64,000 nt of DNA from an uncultured bacterium (GCA_942636505.2 CALOGB020000126.1:248001-312000); one strand, 5' to 3'. Shown: positions 1-10,291, numbered from the stretch's first letter. Notes: generated by a model not told the origin, from the sequence alone. Translations and numbers: made by a program.

Positions 1-1
1 A

Positions 2-676
2 TCGGCCTACGCCCGCGCTTTGCGCACCGGGCGGGCGCGCGACGCCTTATCGGAGGATTCGACCGTGACCGAAGCGATCTACGACGCCGGCTATTCCGCC
101 CCCAGCCGCTTCTACGAAGCTGACTCGAAGCGGCTAGGCATGGCCCCCAGCGCCTGGGCACGCGGCGGCGAAGGTGTCACCATCCGCTGGGCCACCGTCG
201 ACACGAGCCTCGGCGCGCTGTTCGTCGCCGCCACCGACAAGGGCCTGTGCCGCGTATCCTTCGACGAAGACGCCGACGAACTCCACCGCCGCTTCCCCAA
301 CGCCACGATCGAACCCGGCGACAAAGCCCTCGCGGACCTGGCGGCGCAAGTCGTCGCAGCCGTAGATTCCCCCGACCGCGACCAAGACCTCCCGCTAGAC
401 GTCCGCGGCACCGCCTTCCAGGAAGCGATCTGGCAAGCCCTACGCACCATCCCGATCGGCGAAACCCGCACCTACAGCGAACTCGCCGCGCTGGCTGGCC
501 GCCCCGCCGCGGTCCGCGCCGCCGGCACCGCGTGCGGCCAGAACCCCGTCTCGATCGTCATCCCCTGCCACCGCGCGCAGCGGATCGGCGGCGCACTCGG
601 CGGCTATGCCTACGGGCTGGACCGCAAACGCGCGCTACTCGCGACCGAAGCTCAGCGCGCCGACTTGCAGGAATAG
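2..676 (+). CDS. ada: Ada-type methylated-DNA-protein cysteine methyltransferase, 5' partial
   Basis: The reading frame is open from the first bases of the window, so the N-terminal part lies outside. The visible 224 residues start inside an AraC-type helix-turn-helix domain (ARALRTGRARDAL, then YDAGYSAPSRFYE) and continue into an O6-alkylguanine-DNA methyltransferase domain. The alkyl-acceptor Cys sits in IPCHR (codon at 566-568), and the upstream TYSELAALAG region is the usual DNA-binding helix. This is the layout of Ada, which repairs O6-alkylguanine by suicide transfer and activates its own regulon once methylated. The N-terminal Zn/Cys phosphotriester domain cannot be seen. The 3' end overlaps the convergent protease gene by 25 bases. 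Confidence 0.9.
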   Translation, partial: SAYARALRTGRARDALSEDSTVTEAIYDAGYSAPSRFYEADSKRLGMAPSAWARGGEGVTIRWATVDTSLGALFVAATDKGLCRVSFDEDADELHRRFPNATIEPGDKALADLAAQVVAAVDSPDRDQDLPLDVRGTAFQEAIWQALRTIPIGETRTYSELAALAGRPAAVRAAGTACGQNPVSIVIPCHRAQRIGGALGGYAYGLDRKRALLATEAQRADLQE

Positions 677-2154
677 ACGAGCTTCTCGTTAGGCAACGGC
701 GGCAATACCGCACGGACCGCCGCCTGCTGCCCCGCAAGCCGACCCAACGCGGCTTCGTCCATGTTGCACACGTTCGGGACGACGCCCCGCGCGGTCCGCG
801 CCGCCTCCATCCCCGCCGCCGACATCAGGTAACGCGTGTTCGAATAGACGCGCGTCGCCGGATCGAACGACAACACGGACACGGTCTGCTCGGCATCGGG
901 CACCAGCACGCGGTCCCACCGGCCATTCGCGGCGACATATTGCGTCTTGCCGTTCACGCACCCCTTGGCGCCCCAGTCGATCGGCACGTCCTCGCTCGAC
1001 GAGATCGTGATCCGGCTGCGCTCGGGGATCAGCGTGCACATCAGCTTGCCGAGCGCCGCATCAGGCGTCGATATCCGCGTCTTGGGCAGCGCCGACAGCG
1101 GCACATCGACCTCACCCGAAGGCCGCAGCACGAACACGACGATCGCGACCAGCACGCTCAGCCCGCCGATCGACACCGCCCAAATCGCCTGCCGCCGCTG
1201 CCCGCGCGATTCGAGCAGCCCCGCGCTCCCGATCACGAGCGCCCCCGCCACCAGCAGCAGCCCGGCGAGCGCCATGACGTTCTCTCTCGCGCGCCCGGCC
1301 TCGGTCCGCGCCTTCTCCAGCGCGACCTCGCGAGTCATCGCATCCTGCGTCGCGGCGTCGCGTTTCGCGGACGCAGCATCGGCCGTCGCCCGCGCATCCG
1401 CGTCGGCGTCCTGCCGCAAGCGATCCTCGATCGAGGTACACCCCGTCCCGATCGACGCATAAGGCTGTTTCGCATCGTGGAGGAAGCCGGCCAGCTCGGT
1501 ATCCGCAATCGCGAACCCAAACGTAGAATCGCCCTCCTCGCCGCGCGTGATCGCCGAGTTCACCCCGATCACCCGCCCGCACCGATCGAGCAGCGGCCCA
1601 CCGGAGTTCCCCCGCGCGATGCTGGCGGTATGGAGAAGCACTTCGACACCGCTCAGCACGCGGCGCCCCGAGAGCACGCCCTCCGACCGCACCGGCGTCA
1701 TCGGCCGGATGTAATCCGCTGCCGACCGCGCCGTCGCCAGATCGACGTTCCCCGGGAAGCCGAGCGACACCACCGCGTCACCCTCGGTCATCGGCCCGGT
1801 ATACAGCGCGCTCGGCGGCAGACGCGCGCCGGTGAACTCGATCAGCGCCAGATCGCGCTGCGAATCATATGCGATCACCTTGCCCTGGTAGGACTTGCTC
1901 CCCTCGGTCGGGACGATGCCGACGACGACGTTGTCGGGGTAGCGCTCGGCGAGATCGACGACGTGCGCGTTGGTGACGATCCGGTTGGGCGCGATCGCGA
2001 AACCGCTGCCGTGGCCGAAGCCGACCACCTGGTCGTCGACCACCGCGATCGTCACGACGCGCACGACGCCGCGCCCGGTGGCGGCGATGTCGTCCGCGGA
2101 CGCGGAACTCGCCAACCCGAAAGTCAGCGCGATAAGGAGGAGCAGGCGGATCAT
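652..2154 (-). CDS. Membrane-anchored trypsin-like serine protease
   Basis: A 500-residue protein beginning with a signal peptide (hydrophobic residues 3-20, ending SSASA). Residues about 25-240 form a chymotrypsin/HtrA-fold protease: His64 in TNAHVV, Asp101 in the DLALIEF motif and Ser184 in GNSGGPL make a complete triad, so activity is likely. There is no PDZ domain. An Ala/Arg-rich, probably coiled-coil stretch (about 245-290) leads to two hydrophobic helices (about 293-315 and 323-343), followed by an unrecognised C-terminal domain of about 150 residues. This suggests a periplasmic protease tethered to the inner membrane. Substrate unknown. It is convergent with ada, and the stop codons overlap by 25 bases. 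Confidence 0.8.
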   Translation of the reverse strand: MIRLLLLIALTFGLASSASADDIAATGRGVVRVVTIAVVDDQVVGFGHGSGFAIAPNRIVTNAHVVDLAERYPDNVVVGIVPTEGSKSYQGKVIAYDSQRDLALIEFTGARLPPSALYTGPMTEGDAVVSLGFPGNVDLATARSAADYIRPMTPVRSEGVLSGRRVLSGVEVLLHTASIARGNSGGPLLDRCGRVIGVNSAITRGEEGDSTFGFAIADTELAGFLHDAKQPYASIGTGCTSIEDRLRQDADADARATADAASAKRDAATQDAMTREVALEKARTEAGRARENVMALAGLLLVAGALVIGSAGLLESRGQRRQAIWAVSIGGLSVLVAIVVFVLRPSGEVDVPLSALPKTRISTPDAALGKLMCTLIPERSRITISSSEDVPIDWGAKGCVNGKTQYVAANGRWDRVLVPDAEQTVSVLSFDPATRVYSNTRYLMSAAGMEAARTARGVVPNVCNMDEAALGRLAGQQAAVRAVLPPLPNEKLVYSCKSAR

Positions 2155-2289
2155 GCAGCAGCCTTCGGGGAGTTACGCGCGGCGATCAACCCTCGGCTCT
2201 TATAGGACGCCTGCCGCACGTCCGGTTTGGTTAGCGAATTATCAAGTCTTGGCGCGTAACCCCTTAGGCAATCATCCGGGGATTTGGGC

Positions 2290-3837
2290 ATGAGCGCATT
2301 CGGGCGTCGTAGTGGCATGAGCGGGGGGCAGAACGGGGCGCAAGCGGTGCGTCCCGCATTCGGCGTCGCCCGTCCCATGCAGGGCAGCGGTCCCGCACCG
2401 CGGCCCGAACCCGAAGGCGGCGCGCAATTTCCGCCGATAGACTCGCTGCCGATGCCCGGCGAGAGCGACGGCTTCGGCCCCGGCACGATGCCCGCCGGAC
2501 AGCTGGACGCGATGCAGCGCCTGTCCGATCGCCAGAATGCGAGCGGCGAGGCGGGCAACAGCCGCGTCGAGGGCTTCGAACAGTCGATCCACAAGATCAA
2601 GGAACAGGTCCTCCCGCGCCTGCTCGAACGCGTCGATCCCGAAGCGGCGGCGACGCTCAACAAGGACGAACTCGCAGAGGAATTCCGCCCGATCATCGGC
2701 GAAGTGCTCGCCGAACTGAAGCTGACGCTCAACCGACGCGAACAGTTCGCGCTCGAAAAAGTGCTGGTCGACGAACTGCTCGGGCTCGGGCCGTTGGAGG
2801 AACTGCTGGCGGATCCGAACATCACCGACATCATGGTGAACGGGCCGGAGCAAACGTACGTCGAGCGCAAGGGCAAGCTCGAACTCGCGCCGATCCAGTT
2901 CCGCGACGAGGAGCATCTGTTCCAGATCGCGCAACGTATCGTCAACTCGGTCGGCCGTCGCGTCGACCAGACCTCACCGCTCGCCGATGCGCGCCTCAAG
3001 GACGGCTCGCGCGTCAACGTCATCGTCCCGCCGTTGTCGCTGCGCGGCACCGCGATCTCGATTCGTAAATTCTCCGCGAAGCCGATCACGCTCGACATGA
3101 TGGCGGGCTTCGGCTCGATGTCGCCGAAGATGGCCACCGCGCTGAAGATCGCCGGGGCGTCGCGGTTCAACGTCGTGATCTCGGGCGGTACCGGTTCGGG
3201 CAAGACGACGATGCTCAACGCGCTGTCGAAGATGATCGACCCCGGCGAGCGCGTGCTGACGATCGAGGACGCCGCCGAGCTTCGCCTGCAACAGCCGCAC
3301 TGGCTCCCGCTCGAAACGCGGCCCGCCAATCTGGAGGGCCAGGGCGAGATCTCGATCCGCGATCTGGTCAAGAACGCGCTGCGTATGCGGCCGGACCGGA
3401 TCATCCTGGGCGAAATTCGTGGCTCGGAGTGTTTCGACATGCTCGCCGCCATGAACACCGGTCACGACGGCTCGATGTGCACGCTCCACGCCAACTCCCC
3501 GCGCGAGGCGCTCGCGCGTATGGAGAACATGGTGATGATGTCCGACATCAAGGTGCCGAAGGAAGCCATCTCGCGCCAGATCGCCGACTCGGTCGAGCTG
3601 ATCATCCAGGTGAAGCGTCTCCGCGACGGCTCGCGTCGGGTGACCAACATCACCGAGGTGATCGGCATGGAGGGCCCGGTGATCGTCACGCAGGAGCTGT
3701 TCAAGTTCGAATACATGGACGAGTCGGCGGACGGTAAGATCCTGGGCGAGTACCGGTCGATGGGGCTGCGGCCGTACACGCTGGAGAAGGCGAAGCAGTT
3801 CGGGTTCGACCAGGCGTATCTGGAGGCGTGCCTGTAG
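2290..3837 (+). CDS. cpaF: CpaF/TadA-type secretion ATPase
   Basis: A 515-residue member of the type II/IV secretion ATPase family, the motor for Flp/Tad pilus assembly in Caulobacter and relatives. After a low-complexity Gly/Pro-rich N-terminus (1-90) comes the N-terminal domain (IKEQVLPRLLERVDPE), then the ATPase core: Walker A GGTGSGKTT at about residues 299-307, an Asp box (TIEDAAELRLQQPHW), a Walker B-like RIILGEIRG near 370, and a His box (TGHDGSMCTLHANSPREAL). The ATG at 2290 is preferred to a TTG two codons upstream. No other cpa/tad genes lie beside it, so either the cluster is split or this copy works elsewhere. A long perfect hairpin follows the stop. Confidence 0.93.
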   Translation: MSAFGRRSGMSGGQNGAQAVRPAFGVARPMQGSGPAPRPEPEGGAQFPPIDSLPMPGESDGFGPGTMPAGQLDAMQRLSDRQNASGEAGNSRVEGFEQSIHKIKEQVLPRLLERVDPEAAATLNKDELAEEFRPIIGEVLAELKLTLNRREQFALEKVLVDELLGLGPLEELLADPNITDIMVNGPEQTYVERKGKLELAPIQFRDEEHLFQIAQRIVNSVGRRVDQTSPLADARLKDGSRVNVIVPPLSLRGTAISIRKFSAKPITLDMMAGFGSMSPKMATALKIAGASRFNVVISGGTGSGKTTMLNALSKMIDPGERVLTIEDAAELRLQQPHWLPLETRPANLEGQGEISIRDLVKNALRMRPDRIILGEIRGSECFDMLAAMNTGHDGSMCTLHANSPREALARMENMVMMSDIKVPKEAISRQIADSVELIIQVKRLRDGSRRVTNITEVIGMEGPVIVTQELFKFEYMDESADGKILGEYRSMGLRPYTLEKAKQFGFDQAYLEACL

Positions 3838-3904
3838 GGGAGGCGCCGATTGCACCCACCTCCTTGACTGTTACCGTCCCTGTTAAGCCGATCACCTGGG
3901 CGTA

Positions 3905-4018
3905 GGCCACCACCCCGGCGGAGGCCGGGGCCCAGTTGGAAAGGTGGCAATGACGGAGCGCGGTCCGCTGTCATCACCGTCCCCCAACTGGGCCCCGGCC
4001 TCCGCCGGGGTGGTGGCC
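3905..4018. repeat. Family 1 dispersed palindrome, copy A
   Basis: Two perfect 35-base arms (3905-3939 and 3984-4018; the outer end reads GGCCACCACCCCGGCGG) enclose a 44-base loop that is itself partly self-complementary. Related copies lie at 17545-17648 and 20796-20905. It could act as a transcription barrier after cpaF, but there is no T tract. Confidence 0.9.
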
Positions 4019-4135
4019 GTTGCGAACGTTTAGTGCGTCCCGAACTGTTCTAGGCTGGTTTCGGCACGCTAGTTCGCCGGGCGGATTGCAAGACTGGTTC
4101 AAGCCACTGCACGCCCCTCCTACCATCTCCTCGCG

Positions 4136-4192
4136 AACGCGGGGGGCCAGGAGTCACGAACGCCTCCGCTTGTGACCCTGGCCCCCCGCGTT
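4136..4192. repeat. Long near-perfect hairpin
   Basis: Arms of about 21 bases (AACGCGGGGGGCCAGG plus GTCAC, and the complement) with one mismatch enclose a 14-base spacer. The sequence is unlike the family 1 repeat 120 bases upstream, and no other copy was noticed in the window. Confidence 0.8.
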
Positions 4193-4374
4193 AGCCGGAG
4201 AGCAATTATTGTTTCGCCAGGCGAGGCTTAACTGGATCAAGATAAAGCGCGCCGTGCCAAGCGGATACTGTCTCGCAGGCAAGCACGCCGCATCGCTATC
4301 CACCCCGTCTCCGCCCCGCCCCGGCGAAGCCCCCGCTTGTACCCGTCCCGCGACCCGCTAGGGGACAGCGCCAC

Positions 4375-5598
4375 ATGCGTCGTGCCCTGCTCACCCTCGT
4401 CCCGCTGATCGCGGTCCTCTTCGTCTCAGCGCGCGAGCCCTCGAAATCCGCTCCGGCAACCGCGACCTCCCCCGCCGCACGCGACCGCGGCGTCTACCAT
4501 CTCGCGGCGGACGCCGAAGCCCGCTGGATCGCGTTCGACCTCACCCCCGGCAACCAGATCCGCTTCAAGATGCAGCTCGACGGCCGCGACGTGACCGCGA
4601 TCCTCGACACCGGCGTCAGCTACACGCTGCTCGCCAAGGCCTCTCCCGCGGTCGATCCCGCCAAGCTGGTCGCCGGCGGCAGCGCGACCGCGATTGGCGG
4701 ATCGGTCGCACTCGGCTGGATGCCGACGCGCTCGGTCGCGCTCGGTGGCCTTGCGCGGACCGGTGGCGGCGTGACCGTCGCCGATCTGCCCGCGATCGCC
4801 ACCGGCAGCGCCTCCGCGGTCGACCTGCTGGTCGGTGCCGACATGCTCGCCGGCCATGCGCTCGACATCGATTACGCCGCCAAGCGCTTCCGCCTGCTCC
4901 GCTCCGGCCGCCTGCCGTTCAAGGGCGAGAGCGCACCGCTGCGCGTCTCCGCCGAACGCAGCGTCTACGAAAGCACGCTCACGCTGGGCGGCCGGCGCCT
5001 GGCGCCGATCGTGGTCGATACCGGCGACGGCTCGTCGATCACGGTCACGGCGGCGGGATGGCAGGCGGCAAACCTGAAAGTGTTGCGCACGACCAGCGCG
5101 ATCGCGTTCGGGCTCGCCGGCCCGGCCGTCAGCGGCCTTGCGATCGTTCCCGAGATTGGCGTCGGCGAGATGATCGCGCGCGAGGCCGAGGTCCGGATCG
5201 AGCCGGCCAGCGGCTTCTCGCAGGCGATCGGCACCGCAGGGCGGATCGGCTCCGGCTTCCTCCAGAACTACCGCGTCCTGCTCGATCCCGGCGCACGGCG
5301 GATGGTGCTCAGCCGAGGTCCCAAGGCCGACCTGCCGCCGCCGCGTTCGACCAGTGGCCTGCTCATCGGCATCGAGAAGGACCGGCTGAAAGTCCTTCAC
5401 GTGATGCGTGGCGGCCCGGCGGCGGCATCGGGCTGGAAGGACGGCGACCTGATCTGCACGATTGATGGCACGCCCGTCACCACCGGCTATTCGACGAGCC
5501 CGATCGCGTCATGGACGGCGGGCATGCCCGGCCGGGTCGTGACGCTCGGACTGTGCGACGGCACCATACGCAAGCTCGAATTGACGCATTTTTATTAG
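4375..5598 (+). CDS. Retropepsin-like aspartyl protease with C-terminal PDZ domain
   Basis: 407 residues with an N-terminal hydrophobic signal or anchor (residues 4-18). It carries two aspartyl-protease half-domains: ILDTGVSYTLL (Asp78) and VVDTGDGSSITV (Asp215), as in bacterial proteins with a duplicated retropepsin fold. Residues about 325-400 form a PDZ-like domain (VLHVMRGGPAAASGWKDGDL). Both DTG motifs are intact, so peptidase activity is possible, but many proteins of this family have no known substrate. It is probably periplasmic. The membrane glycosyltransferase gene starts 8 bases after the stop, so the two are probably cotranscribed. Confidence 0.75.
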   Translation: MRRALLTLVPLIAVLFVSAREPSKSAPATATSPAARDRGVYHLAADAEARWIAFDLTPGNQIRFKMQLDGRDVTAILDTGVSYTLLAKASPAVDPAKLVAGGSATAIGGSVALGWMPTRSVALGGLARTGGGVTVADLPAIATGSASAVDLLVGADMLAGHALDIDYAAKRFRLLRSGRLPFKGESAPLRVSAERSVYESTLTLGGRRLAPIVVDTGDGSSITVTAAGWQAANLKVLRTTSAIAFGLAGPAVSGLAIVPEIGVGEMIAREAEVRIEPASGFSQAIGTAGRIGSGFLQNYRVLLDPGARRMVLSRGPKADLPPPRSTSGLLIGIEKDRLKVLHVMRGGPAAASGWKDGDLICTIDGTPVTTGYSTSPIASWTAGMPGRVVTLGLCDGTIRKLELTHFY

Positions 5599-5606
5599 GA
5601 CTGCCC

Positions 5607-7049
5607 ATGTTTAGCCTGCGTCACCGATCGGGGCAGGCAATCTTGCTGCTCATCGTCGCCTTCGCGCTCCGTAGTCCGTTCTTCGGCAACCCGGTGATCC
5701 ATAGCGACGAGCAATTCTACCTGCTGGTCGGCGATCGCCTGCTGCACGGCGCATGGCCATTCGTCGACATCTTCGATCGCAAGCCGGTCGGCCTGTTCCT
5801 GATCTTCGCCGGCATCCGCAGCGTCGGCGGCGATGGCGTGCTAATGTACCAGCTTGCCGCGACACTCGTCGCCACCGCCACGGCATTCCTAGTCGCGCGG
5901 ATCGTCAGCCGCCTGTCGTCCGATGACGCGAACCCGGTGGCGAGCGTCGGCGCGGCGCTGATCTATCTCGTCTGGATCATCGTCTTCGACGGGGCGGGCG
6001 GGCAGTCGGCAATATGGGGCAATGCCTTGATGGCGGCCGCCGCGCTGCTGGTACTCGATACGACCCGCGGCCACCGGCATATCTCCTTGCGCGGTGCCGG
6101 TGCGATGCTGCTGATCGGCCTGGCGATGCAAATCAAGTACACCGCCATGTTCGAGGGGATATTCTTCGGCCTGACGCTGGTGTGGGCCGCGTATCGCGAA
6201 GGGCGGTCGATCGGTCGCCTAGCAGCCGATGCCGCCTTGTGGATCGGCGCAGCGCTGTTCCCGACCGCGCTCGCCTGGATAGTCTATGCCGCAGCAGGCC
6301 ACGGCGACGCCTTCGTCTTCGCCAATTTCCTGTCGATCTTCGGTCAGCAGGACGACGATACGCTCAGCTCCAACCTGCTGAAGCTGCTGGGCGGCGTAGG
6401 CATGAGCCTGCCGCTCGCCTGGCTTGCGTGGCGTGGCCGTCGGACAGGAAGCTTCGCGCTCGGATGGCTCGCGGCGGCGGTGATCGCGATCCTCATCATG
6501 CACACGTTCGAGCTGCTCTATCTGTTGCCCCTCGCGCTGCCCCTGTCGGTCGCCGCCGGCACGGGGCTGAGCGGCCCGACCGTCCGCACGACCATGGTCC
6601 GCCTTGCCGCCGTACTGGTGTTCGGCGCGCTCGCGGCGACCATCATGACCAGCGTCCGCATCGGACGGCGCGGCAATGCGCGCCAGATCGCGCAACTCGT
6701 CCAGATGATCGGCCAGCAACCCCGCGGCTGCATGTTCGCCTATGGCAGCGAACCGATCCTCTATTTCCTGACCCGGTCCTGCCTGCCGACGCCGTATATC
6801 TTCCGCAGTCATCTTGGCCAGACGGCCGAGTCGCACGGCACGGGGGTCGATCCCGTCGTGGAGGTCGCGCGGTTGCTCGCAGCCCGGCCCGGCGTGATCG
6901 TCGTACGCGCGCCAAAGCCTACCACGAACCTCGCGACCCAGGCGCTGGTACTGCGCGCGATCGCCACGCGGTATCGATTGGTCGGCTCGGTGAAGATCGG
7001 CGGGTTGCCGCAGAGCGTCTATCGCCTGCGTACCGACGCTCCCCGATGA
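5607..7049 (+). CDS. GT39-like polytopic membrane glycosyltransferase
   Basis: 480 residues with about ten hydrophobic segments. Shortly after the first helix is an acidic pair, HSDEQFY (Asp34-Glu35), followed by GAWPFVDIFDRKPVGL. This is the layout of GT-C enzymes of the PMT/ArnT (GT39) family, in which the first periplasmic loop holds the catalytic acid. These enzymes move a sugar from a polyprenyl-phosphate carrier to lipid or protein outside the inner membrane. The acceptor cannot be inferred. The start is the ATG at 5607, 8 bases after the upstream protease gene. Longer in-frame extensions would overlap that gene. Confidence 0.7.
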   Translation: MFSLRHRSGQAILLLIVAFALRSPFFGNPVIHSDEQFYLLVGDRLLHGAWPFVDIFDRKPVGLFLIFAGIRSVGGDGVLMYQLAATLVATATAFLVARIVSRLSSDDANPVASVGAALIYLVWIIVFDGAGGQSAIWGNALMAAAALLVLDTTRGHRHISLRGAGAMLLIGLAMQIKYTAMFEGIFFGLTLVWAAYREGRSIGRLAADAALWIGAALFPTALAWIVYAAAGHGDAFVFANFLSIFGQQDDDTLSSNLLKLLGGVGMSLPLAWLAWRGRRTGSFALGWLAAAVIAILIMHTFELLYLLPLALPLSVAAGTGLSGPTVRTTMVRLAAVLVFGALAATIMTSVRIGRRGNARQIAQLVQMIGQQPRGCMFAYGSEPILYFLTRSCLPTPYIFRSHLGQTAESHGTGVDPVVEVARLLAARPGVIVVRAPKPTTNLATQALVLRAIATRYRLVGSVKIGGLPQSVYRLRTDAPR

Positions 7050-7064
7050 CGAGGCGCGGTTACC

Positions 7065-7253
7065 TCAGGTCTTGAACGCGAGGCCGATCGTCACCGCGAG
7101 TCCGATCAGCGCCAGCATCTGGACGGTCGGCCAGTCGACCCAGCCCACCGAATCCGGATCGCGCCGACGGCGCCGTCTGCGTTCGCCAAGCCCCGCCACA
7201 ACGGCCAGCACGGCCAGTCCGCCGCTTGCACTCCACAACACCGGCGCCCCCAT
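7065..7253 (-). CDS. Small two-helix membrane protein
   Basis: A 62-residue product with hydrophobic segments at about 3-21 and 46-60, separated by a very basic stretch (GERRRRRRRDPDS). The positive-inside rule puts the loop in the cytoplasm. The gene fits the space between the convergent glycosyltransferase and phaR, starts with ATG 13 bases from the phaR stop, and could be the last gene of the phaR transcript. I do not recognise a family. The Arg run may partly reflect GC-rich codon use. Confidence 0.5.
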   Translation of the reverse strand: MGAPVLWSASGGLAVLAVVAGLGERRRRRRRDPDSVGWVDWPTVQMLALIGLAVTIGLAFKT

Positions 7254-7265
7254 CAGTCCAAGCGT

Positions 7266-7808
7266 TCAGCCGAGCTTCTCGACCTTTTCCTGCAACTTGG
7301 CGAGTTCGTTGCGCAGCGCAGCGATCTCGTCGTCCTTGCTGGCGGCGGGTGCAGGCGCAGGTGCGGGCGGCGTCATCGCCTGTGTTGCGGCGTCGAACAT
7401 CTTGAGGTTGCGCTTGGCGATGTCGGCGAAGGGCGAGTTCGCGAACGCGCCTTCGACTGCGGACTTGAACTGGTCGTGGTTGCGACGGAAGCTGTCCATC
7501 GACGCCTCCAGATAGCCGGGCACCATCGTCTGCATCGAATCGCCGTACATCGAGATCAACTGGCGCAGGAAGTTCACCGGCATCATCGTCTCGCCGCGGC
7601 TCTCCTCCTCCATGATGATCTGCGTGAGGACGTTGTGCGTGATGTCCTCGTCGGTCTTCGCATCGACCACCTTGAAGTCGCGTCCCTCGCGAGTCATCGT
7701 CGCGAGATGATCGAGCGTGATGTAGGATGACGACTCGGTGTTATAGAGCCGCCGGTTGGCGTACTTCTTGATGATGACGATTCCGTCGGCAGCCTTTTGC
7801 TTCTTCAT
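7266..7808 (-). CDS. phaR: Polyhydroxyalkanoate synthesis repressor PhaR
   Basis: 180 residues with the conserved PHB/PHA accumulation regulator DNA-binding domain at the N-terminus (IIKKYANRRLYNTESSSYIT, residues about 11-30), the second conserved block (VLTQIIMEEESRG) and a C-terminal Ala/Pro-rich linker plus predicted coiled coil (EIAALRNELAKLQEKVEKL). Family members repress phasin and other PHA genes and are titrated away by binding PHA granules. The gene is divergent from a PHA-synthase-like gene whose start is only 14 bases away, so promoters and operators must overlap the coding starts. Confidence 0.93.
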   Translation of the reverse strand: MKKQKAADGIVIIKKYANRRLYNTESSSYITLDHLATMTREGRDFKVVDAKTDEDITHNVLTQIIMEEESRGETMMPVNFLRQLISMYGDSMQTMVPGYLEASMDSFRRNHDQFKSAVEGAFANSPFADIAKRNLKMFDAATQAMTPPAPAPAPAASKDDEIAALRNELAKLQEKVEKLG

Positions 7809-7822
7809 GGATCCCCCGTCTT

Positions 7823-8881
7823 ATGTTTGAAACGGAGGCTACAGTCTTTGATGACGCACCGCAACAAGGTCCGAGGCCCTTACCCTTGTTCCTTTCCGTG
7901 CTGCGCAACGAGACTGCAGCATCGCCGGAACGCATGGCCCGCGCGCTAGCGGGCTTGCGCGCATATCAGGGCGCACCGCGAGAGGAACGCCCTGATCCGC
8001 GACCTGCGATCCACCGCGTTGGCCGGGTCGCGTTGCGCGATTATGGCGGCGAAGGGCGTCCCGTCGTGTTCGTCCCATCGTTGATAAACCCGCCCGACAT
8101 CCTCGATCATTCGCCCGAGTCTTCGCTGGTGCAATGGACCGCCAAGCAAGGATTCCACGTCTGGCTGGTCGACTGGGGATCACCCGGCGATGCGGACCGC
8201 AACCTCGATCTGGCGGCGCATGTCGAGCGGTTGCTCGTCCCGCTGCTCCAGGCACTCCCCGAGCCTCCGGTGCTGGTCGGCTATTGCCTCGGCGGCACGC
8301 TCGCGCTGGGCGCCGCTGCGATCACGCCCACCGCCGGAGTCGCGACGATCGCCGCCCCCTGGCACTTCGAAGGCTACGGCGGGGGCCGTCCCACGCTCGC
8401 TGCGACATGGGCTGCGGTCCAGCCCGCCGCGGCGCTACTCGGCCTGCTCCCGATGGAAGTGCTCCAAGCCGGCTTCTGGCAACTCGACCCTGCGCGCACG
8501 ATCGCAAAATACGAAGCCTTCGCCGATCTCGCCCCCGACAGCGACGCGGCCCGCGCATTCGTCCGGCTCGAGGACTGGGCCAATGCAGGCGCCCCCCTCC
8601 CCTACGCCGCCGCCGCCTCGCTGTTCGACGACTGCATCGCCAACGACCTGCCCGGCAAAGGCGGCTGGGTCATCGCCGGCACCCCGGTCGATCCGCTCAC
8701 ACTAGCCTGCCCCACGGTCGAGTTCGTGTCGCTCAGCGACCGTATCGTCCCCGCCGCCACCGCGATCGGCCTTGCCGACCGCCGCGACCTGGGCGCAGGC
8801 CATGTCGGCATGATCGTCGGCCGCTCTGCACGCGCGCGCCTCTGGGAACCGCTCGCCAACTGGATCGCCGCGCTCGGCTGA
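7823..8881 (+). CDS. Short PHA-synthase-like alpha/beta hydrolase
   Basis: 352 residues. The lipase-like box is GYCLGG with Cys155 as nucleophile, which is the polyhydroxyalkanoate synthase signature rather than an esterase Ser box. Asp306 (VSLSDRIVP) and His327 (GAGHVGM) complete the triad, and VWLVDWGSPGD matches the PhaC DWG region. The length resembles class III PhaC subunits (about 355 residues), which normally need a PhaE partner; none is next to it. It would polymerise (R)-3-hydroxyacyl-CoA. Its place between phaR and a thiolase supports the PHA role. A start further downstream is possible because the chosen ATG leaves almost no leader. Confidence 0.75.
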   Translation: MFETEATVFDDAPQQGPRPLPLFLSVLRNETAASPERMARALAGLRAYQGAPREERPDPRPAIHRVGRVALRDYGGEGRPVVFVPSLINPPDILDHSPESSLVQWTAKQGFHVWLVDWGSPGDADRNLDLAAHVERLLVPLLQALPEPPVLVGYCLGGTLALGAAAITPTAGVATIAAPWHFEGYGGGRPTLAATWAAVQPAAALLGLLPMEVLQAGFWQLDPARTIAKYEAFADLAPDSDAARAFVRLEDWANAGAPLPYAAAASLFDDCIANDLPGKGGWVIAGTPVDPLTLACPTVEFVSLSDRIVPAATAIGLADRRDLGAGHVGMIVGRSARARLWEPLANWIAALG

Positions 8882-8914
8882 CCTACATGGGGTCCTACCA
8901 TAGAGGATCCCGAC

Positions 8915-10102
<1,188 letters not shown>

Positions 10103-10128
10103 GACCCCAAAATCCCGTAACTTTGTAT

Positions 10129-10142
10129 CGATAGCGCTACCG
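10129..10142. promoter_or_regulatory. Candidate LacI-family operator
   Basis: CGATAGCGCTACCG has a perfect TAGCGCTA core, the shape of LacI-family sugar-regulator operators upstream of TonB receptor genes in xanthomonads, Caulobacter and sphingomonads. It lies about 150 bases before the receptor start. No lacI gene is in view. Confidence 0.45.
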
Positions 10143-10144
10143 GG

Positions 10145-10172
10145 TGTGACAAATTGTGACGATTTTGTCACA
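10145..10172. promoter_or_regulatory. Inverted repeat TGTGACAAA/TTTGTCACA
   Basis: Nine-base perfect arms are separated by 10 bases, immediately after the LacI-type palindrome. It could be a second protein-binding site or a hairpin ending the thiolase transcript. It has no run of T after the second arm. Confidence 0.4.
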
Positions 10173-10291
10173 TCCGGTTGCAAACGTACAGGTGAGCTCA
10201 TCTCAACCTGAACACAGGCTTGCCAGTTCGCTGCTATGCGGGCTGTATGTCACCCATAACGGCAAAAGTGCCGGAAAATGGGGGACATTAA

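Larger units (their letters stand above)
3838..4374. other. 537-base intergenic region with two long hairpins
   Basis: No convincing gene. It holds a 114-base perfect-armed palindrome (family 1) and a second, unrelated hairpin at 4136-4192. The remaining bases up to the next ATG are GC-rich with no clear promoter boxes or ribosome binding site. Confidence 0.6.

Noticed and set aside
247..2205. 652-codon plus-strand frame over ada and the protease gene
   Set aside because: Very Arg/Pro-rich product with no motif; ada and the protease have intact catalytic residues in their own frames.
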